Shown here piece after piece: positions 28,002 through 37,117 of a stretch of 64,000 nucleotides of DNA. A program made the translations under genes and the position numbers. Location of the stretch: positions 1,612,001 through 1,676,000 of the forward strand of contig CAWCXF010000007.1 of assembly GCA_963799455.1 (NCBI GenBank). The letters run 5' to 3'. The notes beneath the pieces are model-generated. The model saw nothing but the letters and a program-made list of their open reading frames with translations, was not told where the DNA came from and did not search any database. This stretch comes from CAWCXF01 sp963799455. GTDB lineage: Bacteria > Pseudomonadota > Alphaproteobacteria > Rhodobacterales > Rhodobacteraceae. Every line of letters starts with the position of its first letter. Position 1 is the stretch's first letter.

Positions 28002-29720
28002 TTACGCCCGCCCCCTGCGGCGGAGCTCCGCCTCGTTCCAGGCGAAGAGCGCCTGGTAGTCCGGCACGTAGCCGAGGCCCTTCCTCGCGTCCGAGGAGAC
28101 GGCGCTCTGCGAGGTGACGACGTCCACCACGGCGGGCGCGTTCTCCAGCGCGCGGGCCAGCGCCGGGGCGAGGTCGCAGGCCTGCTCGACCCGCTCGCCA
28201 TGGGCGCCGAGCGCACGGGCCATGGCGGCGTAGTCGGCGTCCCCCAAGGTGGTGCCGACCACGCGGCCGCCGTAGTTCTCCTGCTGGTCGTGGCGCTCGA
28301 TGTTCCAGGCCGCGTTGTTGGAGACGACGAACACTGCCCTCGCCCCGTGGCGCACCGCGGTGTCCACCTCCATGGCGTTGAGCCCGAAGGCGCCGTCGCC
28401 GTTCACGGAGATCACCTGCCGTCCGGGATGGGCCAGCGCCGCGGCGACCGCGAAGGGCACGCCCACGCCTAGGCAGCCGAAGGCGCCGGCGTCCATGTAG
28501 GTCCGCGCCTCCAGGCCCACGCGCGCGAAGCTCAGCAGGTCGCCGCCGTCGGCGATCCCCACGAAGTCGGGCGCGGCGACCTCGCGCACGGCGTCGAAGA
28601 TGGCGGCCGGGTGGACGCGACCGTCCTCGGTCTCGGCGGGCGCCGGGCGCGGGGTGGCGCGCTCGCGGTGGCGCCGGCGCAGGTCGTCCGCCCACTCGGC
28701 GTCGATCGCGGGCGCGCGGTTGCCCGCCGCCTCCACCAGCGCGTCGAGCGCCAGCGCGGGCGTGGCCATCAGCTCGGGCGCGCCGCGGCGGTTGTCGATC
28801 AGCTCGCCCGCGTTGTCGGCGATGCGCACGAAGCGAGCCTCGGGGAACACCGCCGGCGAGCCGTAGCCGAGCTGGTAGTCGAGCTTGCGCCCCACGACCA
28901 CGACGAGGTCGGCCTGCGCCATCGCCGCCGCGCGCATCGCGCCCACCACCGCGGGGTGGTCGGGCGGCACCAGGCCCCGGCTCTCCTGCGTGTCGAGATA
29001 GAGCGCGCCGGTGGCGTCGAGGAAGCGGGCGAGCGCGCCTTCGGCCCCGCGCGCCCCGCGCCCCGTGACGACGAGCGGGCGCCGCGCGCGCCAGATCGCC
29101 TCCACCCCCTCGGCGACGGCCTCCGGGGAGGGCGCGATCACCCGCCGCCCCTTCGGCCGCATCCAGTCGTCGAGCACGAGCGCCTCCGGCACGGTGGTCC
29201 GCAGCACGTCGGTCGGGATCTCGACGTAGACGGGCCCCGGCTCGCCGAGGTCGCCCATCGCGCGCGCGACCGCCTCGTCGAGCTCGCGGATCACCTGATC
29301 GGCGACCCGCGCGGTGCGCGCGTGGCGCGTCACCGGGCGCAGGATGTCCACGTGGGGAATGTCCTGGAGCGGCCCCATGTTGGCCTGCGGGCGCGAGGTG
29401 CAGCCGCCGATCACGAGCACGGGGGCGCGGGCGAGCGAGGCGTTGGCTATGCCCGTGACCGTGTTGGTGACGCCCGGCCCCGCCGTCACCATGGCGACGC
29501 CGAGGCCCCCCGTCAGCTCGGCATGGGCGTGGGCCATGTGGACGGCGGCGACCTCGTGGCGCACGTCCACGATGCGGATGCCGAGCCGGTGGGCGTGGTC
29601 CCAGATCGGCTGGATGTGCCCGCCCTGGAGGCCGAAGATGCGGTCCACCCCTCGCGCCTGGAGGAAGCGCGCGATCCAGGCCGCGCAGGCGTCGGGGTCG
29701 GAGTTCAGGTCCTGGGTCAT
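28002..29720 (-). CDS. Thiamine-diphosphate-dependent enzyme (acetolactate synthase/2-hydroxyacyl-CoA lyase-like)
   Basis: A 572-residue ThDP enzyme with all three domains. The N-terminal pyrimidine-binding domain has the activating Glu (DVRHEVAAVHMAHAHAELTG) and MVTAGPGVTNTVTGIANA. The middle domain has PLVVTGRGARG. The C-terminal pyrophosphate domain has NGDGAFGLNAMEVDTAVRHG, ending in the NN-type metal site (VVSNNAAWN). ATG 29718-29720 is used. It lies 29 bases after an acyl-CoA ligase in one operon. That pairing points to a lyase or decarboxylase acting on a CoA-activated 2-hydroxy or oxo acid rather than to branched-chain amino acid synthesis, which is inference. Confidence 0.85.
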   Translation of the reverse strand: MTQDLNSDPDACAAWIARFLQARGVDRIFGLQGGHIQPIWDHAHRLGIRIVDVRHEVAAVHMAHAHAELTGGLGVAMVTAGPGVTNTVTGIANASLARAPVLVIGGCTSRPQANMGPLQDIPHVDILRPVTRHARTARVADQVIRELDEAVARAMGDLGEPGPVYVEIPTDVLRTTVPEALVLDDWMRPKGRRVIAPSPEAVAEGVEAIWRARRPLVVTGRGARGAEGALARFLDATGALYLDTQESRGLVPPDHPAVVGAMRAAAMAQADLVVVVGRKLDYQLGYGSPAVFPEARFVRIADNAGELIDNRRGAPELMATPALALDALVEAAGNRAPAIDAEWADDLRRRHRERATPRPAPAETEDGRVHPAAIFDAVREVAAPDFVGIADGGDLLSFARVGLEARTYMDAGAFGCLGVGVPFAVAAALAHPGRQVISVNGDGAFGLNAMEVDTAVRHGARAVFVVSNNAAWNIERHDQQENYGGRVVGTTLGDADYAAMARALGAHGERVEQACDLAPALARALENAPAVVDVVTSQSAVSSDARKGLGYVPDYQALFAWNEAELRRRGRA

Positions 29721-29749
29721 CTTCGCCTTCTGCTCGTGAGGGGGTCGGC

Positions 29750-31312
29750 TCAGGAGGCCGCCGCGGAGAGCGTCTCGCGCAGGACGCGGTGCAGCACCTT
29801 GCCGGTGGCCGTGCGCGGCAGGTCCTCGGCGGCCACGAAGCTCACCGAGCGCGGCCGCTTGAAGCCCGCGAGCCGCGGCCGGCACCAGTCGATCAGCTCG
29901 CCCTCGGTGGCCTCGGCGCCGCGCCTGAGCACGACGACGGCGTGGACGCGCTCGCCCCACTTCTCGTCCGCGAGCCCGATCACGGCCACGTCCTGCACCT
30001 TGGGGCACGAGCCCAGCGCGTTCTCGACCTCGGAGGGATAGACGTTCTCGCCGCCCGAGATGATCATGTTCTTCTTGCGGTCGATCAGCCGGATGAAGCC
30101 GTCCGCGTCGCGCAGCGCCATGTCGCCGACCGTGTGGTGCTCGCCCCGGAACGCCTCGCGCGTCCTCTCGGGCTGGCGCCAGTAGCCGTCGAAGGCGTAG
30201 GGCGTGCACTGGTAGAGCTCGCCGGGCTGGCCGTCGGGCACCTCCTCCCCGGCCTCGTCGAGGATGCGGATGGGCCGCGAGCCCACGCACTCGCGCCCGA
30301 CCGAGCCCAGATGGGTGAACTGCTCCTCGGGCTGGAGCATCGTCGTCCAGCCGGACTCGCTCGACCCGTAGAGCTCGAAGAGCCCGGCGTTGGGGAACAT
30401 CTCCATCACGGCGCGCTTGGTGTCCTCGCGCGCGGGCGCCGAGGAGATCATCAGCTTCGACATGGCGCCCAGCTCGGCGCCGCCGCGCTCGGCCTGCGAG
30501 AGCCCGAGCATCATGATGTAGTGGGTCGGCACGAGCGAGGTGAAGGTCGCGCCGCTCGCGCCGAGCGTCCTGAGGCAGTGCTCGGGGTCGAAGCTCGCGC
30601 GGCTGTAGACGCTGACCGTCCCGCCGCAGGTGGCGAACGCGCCGAAGAAGTTGACCGAGTTGGCGTGGCACATCGGCATGACGAGGAGCGCGTCGTCGCG
30701 CCGGTGCGCGCCCAGCTCGATGTCGGTCGCCATCGACAGCAGCGCGGCCTTGCGGTGGCTGCGCAGCACGCCCTTGGGGTTGCCGGTGGTGCCCGAGGTG
30801 TACATCAGCGTCCAGGGATCGTCGCCCCCGACCTCGACCGCGGGCTCGGCCTCGCTCGCTCGCGCGATCAGATCCTCGTAGCCCTGCCAGCCGGCAGGCG
30901 GGGCCTCGGCGCCGAAGAGGACGAACCGGGGCCGCGCGGCCAGGCGCTCGCGCATCTCCTCGGCGAGCCCGCGCAGCGCGTCCTGCACGATCACCGCCCC
31001 CGCCTCGGCGTCCTCGACGACGAAGGCCGCCTCGGGGGCGACGAGGCGGAAGTTGATCGGGCAGGCGACCAGCCCGGCCTTCGCGCAGGCGGCGTAGATC
31101 TCCAGCCACTCGACGCAGTTGTAGGCCAGCACCGCCACCCGGTCGCCGTGGGCGAGCCCGAGCCCCAGGAGCGCGTTGGCGAGCCGGCAGGCGCGGCGGT
31201 CCCACTCCCGGAAGGTCATCGCGCGGTCGAGGTCGCGCGCCCCCAGCTTCGTCGGCGCGACCCGCGCATGGGCCGCCAGCGTCTGTCCGAAGGTCGGCAG
31301 GTCACTCTTCAT
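29750..31312 (-). CDS. AMP-forming acyl-CoA ligase/synthetase
   Basis: A 520-residue adenylate-forming enzyme. The P-loop-like MYTSGTTGNPKGVLRSH, the ATP motif LFELYGSSESGW, GDMALRDADGFIRLIDRKKN and the late catalytic Lys region LPRTATGKVLHRVLRE are all intact. It starts MKSDLPTFGQTLAAHARVAP at 31312; an in-frame upstream start at 31357 is less likely. First gene of a two-gene operon with the ThDP enzyme. The substrate is unknown; the family activates fatty, aromatic or short carboxylic acids. Confidence 0.92.
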   Translation of the reverse strand: MKSDLPTFGQTLAAHARVAPTKLGARDLDRAMTFREWDRRACRLANALLGLGLAHGDRVAVLAYNCVEWLEIYAACAKAGLVACPINFRLVAPEAAFVVEDAEAGAVIVQDALRGLAEEMRERLAARPRFVLFGAEAPPAGWQGYEDLIARASEAEPAVEVGGDDPWTLMYTSGTTGNPKGVLRSHRKAALLSMATDIELGAHRRDDALLVMPMCHANSVNFFGAFATCGGTVSVYSRASFDPEHCLRTLGASGATFTSLVPTHYIMMLGLSQAERGGAELGAMSKLMISSAPAREDTKRAVMEMFPNAGLFELYGSSESGWTTMLQPEEQFTHLGSVGRECVGSRPIRILDEAGEEVPDGQPGELYQCTPYAFDGYWRQPERTREAFRGEHHTVGDMALRDADGFIRLIDRKKNMIISGGENVYPSEVENALGSCPKVQDVAVIGLADEKWGERVHAVVVLRRGAEATEGELIDWCRPRLAGFKRPRSVSFVAAEDLPRTATGKVLHRVLRETLSAAAS

Positions 31313-31401
31313 GGTCGGTCGATCCTGCTGTCGAAGTCTCGCGCCGGGAAAGGGCACGCCGAGGCGTTCGGAACTCGGCGAGGTTGGACATCATGGGGTC
31401 G

Positions 31402-31439
31402 GGCGGGGTGGCCGCTCGTCGAGGAGCGGCCGCCCCGCC
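31402..31439 (-). terminator. Strong GC hairpin after the HdeA-like gene
   Basis: Sixteen-base arms (31402-31417 and 31424-31439) with one G-T type mismatch and a 6-base loop, beginning 3 bases after the HdeA-like stop. No T tract follows. It separates that gene from the acyl-CoA ligase operon. Confidence 0.6.
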
Positions 31440-31442
31440 TCG

Positions 31443-31859
31443 TCACTGCGTCGAGGCCGGCGCGTCCGGGAGACGCTCCTCGATCAGGTCGGCCACGGAC
31501 CCCTCGGACGCGTCGAGGCAGGCGGCCCAGATCGCCTCGGTGTCGATCTCGAAGAAGCCCACCGCGTCGACCGGCGTGAGCTGCATCAGGCGCGGGTCGA
31601 ACTGCGGCTCCCCGGGCTCGGCGTCCCCGAGCGTGGCCGGGCCTCCCTCCTGCGCCGGCTCGGCGCCGCCCCGCGTCTCGGTCATCCGCCCGGCGATGAA
31701 GTAGAGCATCCGCTCCGCCTCGTCCGGGGCCATGGCGACCAGATGGGCGCAGGAGAACTCCTCCGCCCCGAGGCTCTGGGCCCCCGGCGCGGTCTGCGCC
31801 GAGGCGAGGCCGGCGGTCGCCACGAGTCCGGCCGCTCCGATGGTTGCGATGATGCGCAT
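31443..31859 (-). CDS. Small secreted HdeA/HdeB-like protein
   Basis: A 138-residue protein with a clear signal peptide (MRIIATIGAAGLVATAGLAS, then AQ). The mature part has two Cys, in EEFSCAHLVAMAP and IWAACLDASEGSVADLIEER, as in HdeA-type acid-stress chaperones that form one disulfide. A Pro/Gly/Glu-rich insert lies between. The ATG is preceded by GGGAGGAG. The family assignment rests on the signal peptide, size and Cys spacing, so it is moderate. Confidence 0.6.
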   Translation of the reverse strand: MRIIATIGAAGLVATAGLASAQTAPGAQSLGAEEFSCAHLVAMAPDEAERMLYFIAGRMTETRGGAEPAQEGGPATLGDAEPGEPQFDPRLMQLTPVDAVGFFEIDTEAIWAACLDASEGSVADLIEERLPDAPASTQ

Positions 31860-31933
31860 GGGTCTCCTCCCGTTCTGCCTTCCGTCACGTCTCCGCCGCG
31901 GGCGGTCGCGCGCGCTTCGGACGCGCGCTGCCC

Positions 31934-32508
31934 TCACCGTCCTCGCATCCGAGCCATGCTCCACGCGGCCGCCGCCACGGCGATCGGCGGCGACAGCAGC
32001 GCGACCGCGAGCGACGCGCCCAGCGGGAGCTGGTGGAAGCCCAGCGTCACGCCGCGCAGCAGGTCGAGGTGATGGCTCACCGGGTTGGCGTAGACGAGCA
32101 CCTTGAGCCACTGGGGCAGCTCCACGACCCAGCCGCCCCCGATCGCGTGGACGCCCACCCGGCGAAGCTCCTCCCGCAGGCCCTCGGGGATGTCGAGGAA
32201 GCCCACGCCGCCGACGATCCCCTTGAGCGGGAAGATCGCGCCCGACAGGAAGTAGAGCGGCTGGATGACCCCGTTCGAGACCGCGCCGAAGCTCTCCAGC
32301 GTCCTCATGCGGCTCGCGATGACGACGCCGGCGGCGGTCAGGAAGACCGCCATGAGGAACATGATCGCCCAGGCCAGGAGGAGGCCGGGGAGGGTGATCC
32401 TCAGCCCGACGATGGGCGCGAAGACCAGCGGGATCGACCCTTGGACGACGGCGACGGCCGCGCCGCCGAGGATCTTGCCCAGCGCCACCGACAGCATCGG
32501 GGCGGGCG
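31934..32508 (-). pseudogene. ABC-2 type transporter permease, 5' end removed by the IS
   Basis: About 190 residues of an ABC-2 (NodJ/DrrB-like) permease C-terminal part: membrane segments AVAVVQGSIPLVFAPIVG, LAWAIMFLMAVFLTAAGVVI, NGVIQPLYFLSGAIFPL, and the family signature YANPVSHHLDLLRGVTLG. The reading frame continues upstream straight into the IS at 32509, so the start and first helices are lost. No ATPase partner is in the window. Confidence 0.8.
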
Positions 32509-33557
32509 GGCCTTGTTGCACGAAGCCTGCCTGGGATTCACATTGCCGGTCCAGCGGCATAGCTGGGCGTCATGTCCAAGCCTGCCCCGACGCGCTACCG
32601 CACCCTGAACTGGTCCGCCTACAACGCGTCGCTGCGTGAGCGTGGATCGCTGACCGTCTGGTTCGACCCTTCGACGCCCTGGCACGCGGCGCCATCGGGC
32701 AAGCGCGGCGGCCAGCCGGTCTACAGCGACGCCGCGATCCAGGCTTGCCTGACGATCAAGGTGCTGTTCGGCCTGCCGCTTCGCCAGACGACCGGCTTCG
32801 TCGCGAGCCTTCTGAAGTTCGCGGGGCTCGACTGGCCGGTGCCGGACTTCTCGACGCTCTGCCGACGGCAGAAGACCTTGGCCGTTCAGCTGCCCTACCG
32901 GGGCAGCGGCGGCCCGCTGCACCTGCTCGTGGACAGCACGGGCATCAAGGTCCGAGGCGAGGGGGAATGGCACGCGCGCAAGCATGGCGGGGCGCGCAGA
33001 CGGATCTGGCGAAAGGTCCACCTCGCCGTCGACGAGGTGACACTCGAGGTCCGCGCGGTCGAGATCACCGGCAGCGGCGTCGGCGATGGGCCTGTGCTAC
33101 CGGACCTGCTCGGCCAGATCCCAGCAAACGAGCCAATCGTCTCGGTCACCGCCGACGGCGCCTACGACACCCGCGGCTGCCGCGACGCCATCGCGAACCG
33201 CGGCGCGGACGCTGTCATCCCGCCCCGGCGAAATGCCAAGCCTTGGGAGAAGGACAGCCCCGGCGTAGAAGCGAGGAACGAGGCTCTGCGCGCCATCAAG
33301 CGCCTCGGCCGCACGATCTGGCGCCGATGGAGCGGATACCACCGCCGAAGCCGCGCCGAGACCAAGATGAACTGCATGAAGCTCCTCGGGCAAAAGCTCA
33401 TGGCCCGCGACTTCGACCGCCAGACCGCCGAACTCCAAGTCCGCATCGCCATCCTCAACCGCTATACCGCGCTCGGCATCCCCGTCACACGACCCGTCGG
33501 CTGACCGCCGCGGGGAAAGGGGAAGCTCGGCCTTCAGGCGTTCCGTGCAACAGAGCC
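32509..33557 (+). mobile_element. IS5-family (IS903-type) element, third copy
   Basis: A complete 1049-bp copy, from GGCCTTGTTGCACGAAGC to ...GTGCAACAGAGCC. Its transposase is identical to the nested copy at 18710-19758 but in the opposite direction. The flanking 9-mers GGGCGGGCG and GTCTCGGTG differ, so no target duplication remains: a deletion or recombination happened at one edge, in line with the cut ABC-2 gene. Confidence 0.93.
32572..33504 (+). CDS. IS903-type DDE transposase (third copy)
   Basis: A 310-residue intact protein, identical to the nested-copy transposase. DDE residues are in LLVDSTGIKV, VTADGAYDT and RSRAETKMN. It is expected to be active. Confidence 0.95.
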   Translation: MSKPAPTRYRTLNWSAYNASLRERGSLTVWFDPSTPWHAAPSGKRGGQPVYSDAAIQACLTIKVLFGLPLRQTTGFVASLLKFAGLDWPVPDFSTLCRRQKTLAVQLPYRGSGGPLHLLVDSTGIKVRGEGEWHARKHGGARRRIWRKVHLAVDEVTLEVRAVEITGSGVGDGPVLPDLLGQIPANEPIVSVTADGAYDTRGCRDAIANRGADAVIPPRRNAKPWEKDSPGVEARNEALRAIKRLGRTIWRRWSGYHRRSRAETKMNCMKLLGQKLMARDFDRQTAELQVRIAILNRYTALGIPVTRPVG

Positions 33558-33641
33558 GTCTCGGTGGGATCCGTCCTCGATCGCGCGATGAGCTGGGCGG
33601 CTCGCGGGGGAACCGCGACCGCGGCCGTCCGTTGGCAGGCG

Positions 33642-34577
33642 ATGCCGTCCCTGCTCCGCCTCATCGCGTCGGCTTGCCTGGCCGCCCTTCCCGTGTCGGC
33701 ACAGGAGGACGACCTCGGCGCCCTGGCGCTCTCGCTCGTCAACGAGGCCCGTGCGGAGGAGGGCCTGCCGGCGCTCGAGCGCGGCGCACGGCTCGCGCAG
33801 GTGGCGCAGGGGCACGCCGAGGACATGCTGGAGCGCGGCTACTACGCCCATGTCTCGCCCGAAGGCGCTGACGCACGCGACCGCTTCCTCGACGCGGGCG
33901 GCGCCCGCGGGCCGGTGGTGGCCGAGAACCTCGCCCGGTGCGAGGGCTGCGAGACCCCAGCCGGGGCCGAGCGGGTCCGCGCCTTCCAGAGCGGCTGGAT
34001 GCAGAGCCCGGGGCACCGCGCGAACATCCTGCGAGAGGGACTCCGCCGCTTCGGCTTCGGCCTCGCCTCCGAGGACGGCACGACCCTCGCGGTGCAGATG
34101 TTCGCAGGCCCCGGCACGCCGCCCGGCGCGGCGCCGGGCGAGACGCCCGGGCGCATGAGCGCCGAGGAAGCGGGGGCGGAGGCGCTCGAGGCCGTCAACG
34201 CCGCGCGCGCCGAGGACGGGCGGCCGCCGCTGAAGCGGAGCGAGGATCTGACCGCGGCCGCCCGCGCCGCCGCCCGGCGGGCGGCGCTCACGGACGGGGG
34301 CACGAACGGGGGCACGAACGGGGGCACGAACGGGGGCCTCGATCTCCCCGACGACCTGTTCGGCCTCCTGCCTGAGGGCGCGGAGGGCTGGACCGGGCTG
34401 GCGATTTCCGCGCGGGCCTGCACCGGCTGCGGCGCCCGCCGCGCGCAGGGCGACGCGGCCCGCTTCGCCCGCGGGCTCGCGGCGGGCAGCGGCGAGGCCG
34501 ACACCCACATGGGCTTCGCGCTGCGCGCCGACGGGACGGGGCGCAAGACCGCGGTCGCGGTCTTCGGCCGCCGCTGA
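33642..34577 (+). CDS. Secreted CAP/SCP-domain protein, probably two domains
   Basis: A 311-residue protein with signal peptide MPSLLRLIASACLAALPVSA. The first CAP domain (residues ~25-160) has LALSLVNEARAEEGLPALER, RGYYAHVSPEG with its His, AENLARCEGC and GWMQSPGHRANIL, the usual bacterial CAP pattern. The second half (SAEEAGAEALEAVNAARAED) repeats the start of a CAP domain but is diverged and interrupted by a Thr-Asn-Gly-Gly repeat. Bacterial CAP proteins are extracellular or periplasmic with unclear activity. ATG 33642 gives the signal peptide; the frame also opens upstream into the IS. Confidence 0.8.
   Translation: MPSLLRLIASACLAALPVSAQEDDLGALALSLVNEARAEEGLPALERGARLAQVAQGHAEDMLERGYYAHVSPEGADARDRFLDAGGARGPVVAENLARCEGCETPAGAERVRAFQSGWMQSPGHRANILREGLRRFGFGLASEDGTTLAVQMFAGPGTPPGAAPGETPGRMSAEEAGAEALEAVNAARAEDGRPPLKRSEDLTAAARAAARRAALTDGGTNGGTNGGTNGGLDLPDDLFGLLPEGAEGWTGLAISARACTGCGARRAQGDAARFARGLAAGSGEADTHMGFALRADGTGRKTAVAVFGRR
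34296..34338 (+). repeat. 12-bp tandem repeat in the CAP-domain gene
   Basis: Unit GGGGGCACGAAC at 34296, 34308 and 34320 plus a partial copy, coding GGTN repeats in frame. Confidence 0.9.
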
Positions 34578-35271
34578 TCGCGCCGGGGGGCGTCTGGCCG
34601 ACAGCCCTCGCGCTCGGTGGCGACGGCGAGCGGGCGGCCCTGGCGGCCCCCTGCCTCGGCGGCCAGCCTGGCCTTGTGCCCCGCGGCCTCTCCCCCATGA
34701 GCATGGCCCCCACGGCCCGCGCCCTTGCGACGCGCGCGCGCGCCCCGGACACGATGGAGCGTTGGGCTCGAACGCCGCCGCCGTCCCGACAGGGACCAGG
34801 TCGGGGACGGGGCCGCCGCCGCGGGGCGGGTCTCGCGGCGTCCCGGCATGGGCCGTCTCCGACGCTCGGCCCGCACTCGGGGCTCTCCCCCTGCCGGAGA
34901 CCCTGGGCCACGCGCGCGTCGTCCGATCGCGCCTGGACCGTCGAGCGCCGTCTCCTCCGAGCCCGCTTCGGGCGGCGGCGGGGGCTCGGGGTCGTCCTCG
35001 CGGTCGGGAGCGTCGTCCGCCGCACGATGATGCTCGAAGGGGCCTCGCTCCGTCTCCGAGCGCGGCCCCCTCGGGGCCGCTGCGCGCATCGTGACGGCCC
35101 GGCCGCTCGCGTCCCGGCGGGACGCGACCACCGCCGGGGCGGTGGATGGACGGGGCTGGCGGCTGGTGCTTCGGGGAGCCTCCCTGCTGGGATGGGGTCT
35201 GGCGCCGACCGGCTCGGCCTGGGCGGCCGCGGCCATGCGGGCTCCCGGCTCGGCCTGGAACCGAGCCCCCT
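34578..35271. other. Stretch without a recognised gene
   Basis: About 690 bases between the CAP gene and the first IS110-type relic. Only compositional open frames were seen. Confidence 0.45.
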
Positions 35272-36270
35272 TCACTCCCATCGCGTGCACGACCGCCGAG
35301 AGCTTGCGCGCCATCGCCACCACCGCGCTCTCGAAGCCGATCCGCCTGCGCAGGCCCGAGGGGCCCAGCGGCGCAGGGCCGTGTCCATCCGCGAGCGGGC
35401 GAGGACGGGCGCGGCGGCCTCGTGGAGGGTGGACCGCAGCACCGTGTCGCCGCGCCGCGAGATGCACCCCCGCGGGCCGATCTCGCCCGACCGGGTGCCC
35501 ACAGGCATCAGCCCGGTCCATGCCGCGACCGAGCGGCCCGACCGAGCGGCCCGACCGGCGCGCCCGACCGGATCGGCCTGACGCGGCCCCGCAGGGCACC
35601 GCAGTCATGCGGCCCACCCCGGGAGCCGTCGTCGAGCCGCCGGCACCGCGCGCGGGCTGCGCACGATCGCGCGGATCGCCCGGTCGTGCCGGTGGGCTTG
35701 GCGCCGCGCGGTCCGCCACGCCTCCATCGCCGGGAGCACGAGGGGACGCAGACCGGGGCGCTCGTCGAGAGGCGCGCGGACCCGCGCCGCGAAGGCGCGA
35801 GCCCCACCCGTCGTCCGCGGCGTCAGGCCGAAGCTGCGCGAGGTCCCGCGGATGGCGCCCGCGAGGTCGAGTGGGACGCGCAGCACCGCGCGACGGGCGA
35901 GGGCGCGCACCTCCATGTCGCCCCGGCCTTCACGCGCACCTCGCGCGACAGGCCCTTCCGGAGCGGGGGGCGGTCGCTCGCGTCCGTCTTGTCGATCGAG
36001 AGCGACGGCGCCGCCTTGGCCTGGCGTGCGGGCATGGACGCCGCCGGCAGCCCCCGATCGCGCAGACCGTGCCGAAGCCAGGGGGTCCGGCAATCGGTCT
36101 CGAGCCCGGGCCGGGCCGGTCGGCGCCTCGCCACGGGCAGGCGCCTGCCTCGCCCGTGACGTGGATCGAGGGGGTGGTCTTGGAGGCGTCAAGGGCGGCA
36201 AAGGGGGGCTCGGCGTCCTCCTCGGGCATGCCGATGGACCGAGACCGCGGCGTGCCGTCCCGCCCGACGA
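35272..36270 (-). pseudogene. IS110-type transposase relic, minus strand
   Basis: Pieces in several frames, read from 36270 down. FAALDASKTTPSIHVTGEAG is the N-terminal DEDD-type start. GLETDC with KAAPSLSIDKTDASD is the KTDRKDA-like segment. SFGLTPRTTGGARAF follows, and APLDERPGLRPLVLPAMEAW with RLPG. Last come TRSGEIGPRGCISRRGDTVL, RSTLHEAAAPVL and VVAMARKLSAVVHAMGV, matching the IS110 C-terminal transposase_20 region. At least three frameshifts disable it. Confidence 0.65.
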
Positions 36271-36347
36271 TCACGCGAGGGGGCCGGGCATGCCGATGGA
36301 CCGAGACCGCGGCGTGCCGTCCCGCCCGACGATCACGCGAGGGGGCG
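36224..36347. repeat. Two tandem copies of a 62-bp unit
   Basis: 36224-36285 and 36286-36347 match at all but one position. The unit begins GGGCATGCCGATGGACCGAG. It sits between the end of the IS110-type relic and the resolvase relic and is a recent duplication. Confidence 0.9.
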
Positions 36348-36354
36348 CCGCGGT

Positions 36355-36960
36355 TGCATCATGTCTCGACGACCGAGGACGGCCAAGTCCTCGGCCGCCG
36401 GCTCGGCGCCCTGGCCGAGGTCGAGCGCGAGCGCATCTTCGAGGACGCCGTCCCGGGCCGGGCCGGGCCGGGCCGGGCTTCGGGCGTCCGGGGCCGGCCG
36501 CGCCGACGAGCTACGCCCGCGAGCCGCGCCCGCGCGAGCGGCACCCTCGTGGCCGTGCGCCTCGATCGGCCCGGCCGCCCGCCTCACGCGAGCCGCGAGG
36601 CCGTGGACCGGCCGAAGGGCCACGACATCGCGCTCGCCTCGATCGAGGAGAGGGTCGACGCCGCGTCGGCGGCCGGTGGTTGGCGGCCGGTGGTTGGCGG
36701 CCGGCGGGCTCGCCTCCCCCGTCTTCGGCGCCATCGCCCAGTCCGAGCGCCGCGCGATCGCGCAAAGGACGCGGGACGGCCTGCGCGCCGCGCGCCGCGG
36801 GCCGCCCAGCCCCCGACCGCGAGAAGCGCGACGCCGCCCGCGCGCTCGTGCGCAGCGGCCTCCCGCCCACCCGCGCCGCCCGCCAGGCCGCCCTGGACCG
36901 CTCCGCCCCCCGCCGCGAGAGCGCCGCCCTCAGCGCCACCGCCCCCACCGCCGACGAGAC
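36355..36960 (+). pseudogene. Serine resolvase/invertase relic
   Basis: Frames together give a Tn3-type resolvase: HHVSTTEDGQVLGRRLGALA (the YxRVST start, damaged), RERIFEDAVPGRAG, GTLVAVRLDRPGR, HASREAVDRPKGHDIALASI, then VFGAIAQSERRAIAQRTRDG and, in a third frame, EKRDAARALVRSGLPPTRAA of the C-terminal HTH. The order of blocks is intact but at least two frameshifts break it. Probably a remnant of a transposon. Confidence 0.65.
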
Positions 36961-37117
36961 CGGCGGGGCTGGGACCGGCGGGGCTCGGACCCGATGACCG
37001 TCGGGTCGCGCCTGCCGCGATCGCTCTCCTGGGACGTTGGCCCTGGCGCATCGATCGCCGGCGACCGAGGAGGAGAGCGACGTCGGGAACGAGGAAGGCC
37101 TGCGAGGAGACGACGGT

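Noticed and set aside
34578..35100. A possible further transposase relic on the minus strand
   Set aside because: A vague resemblance to an IS4/IS5-type strand could not be extended to any second motif.
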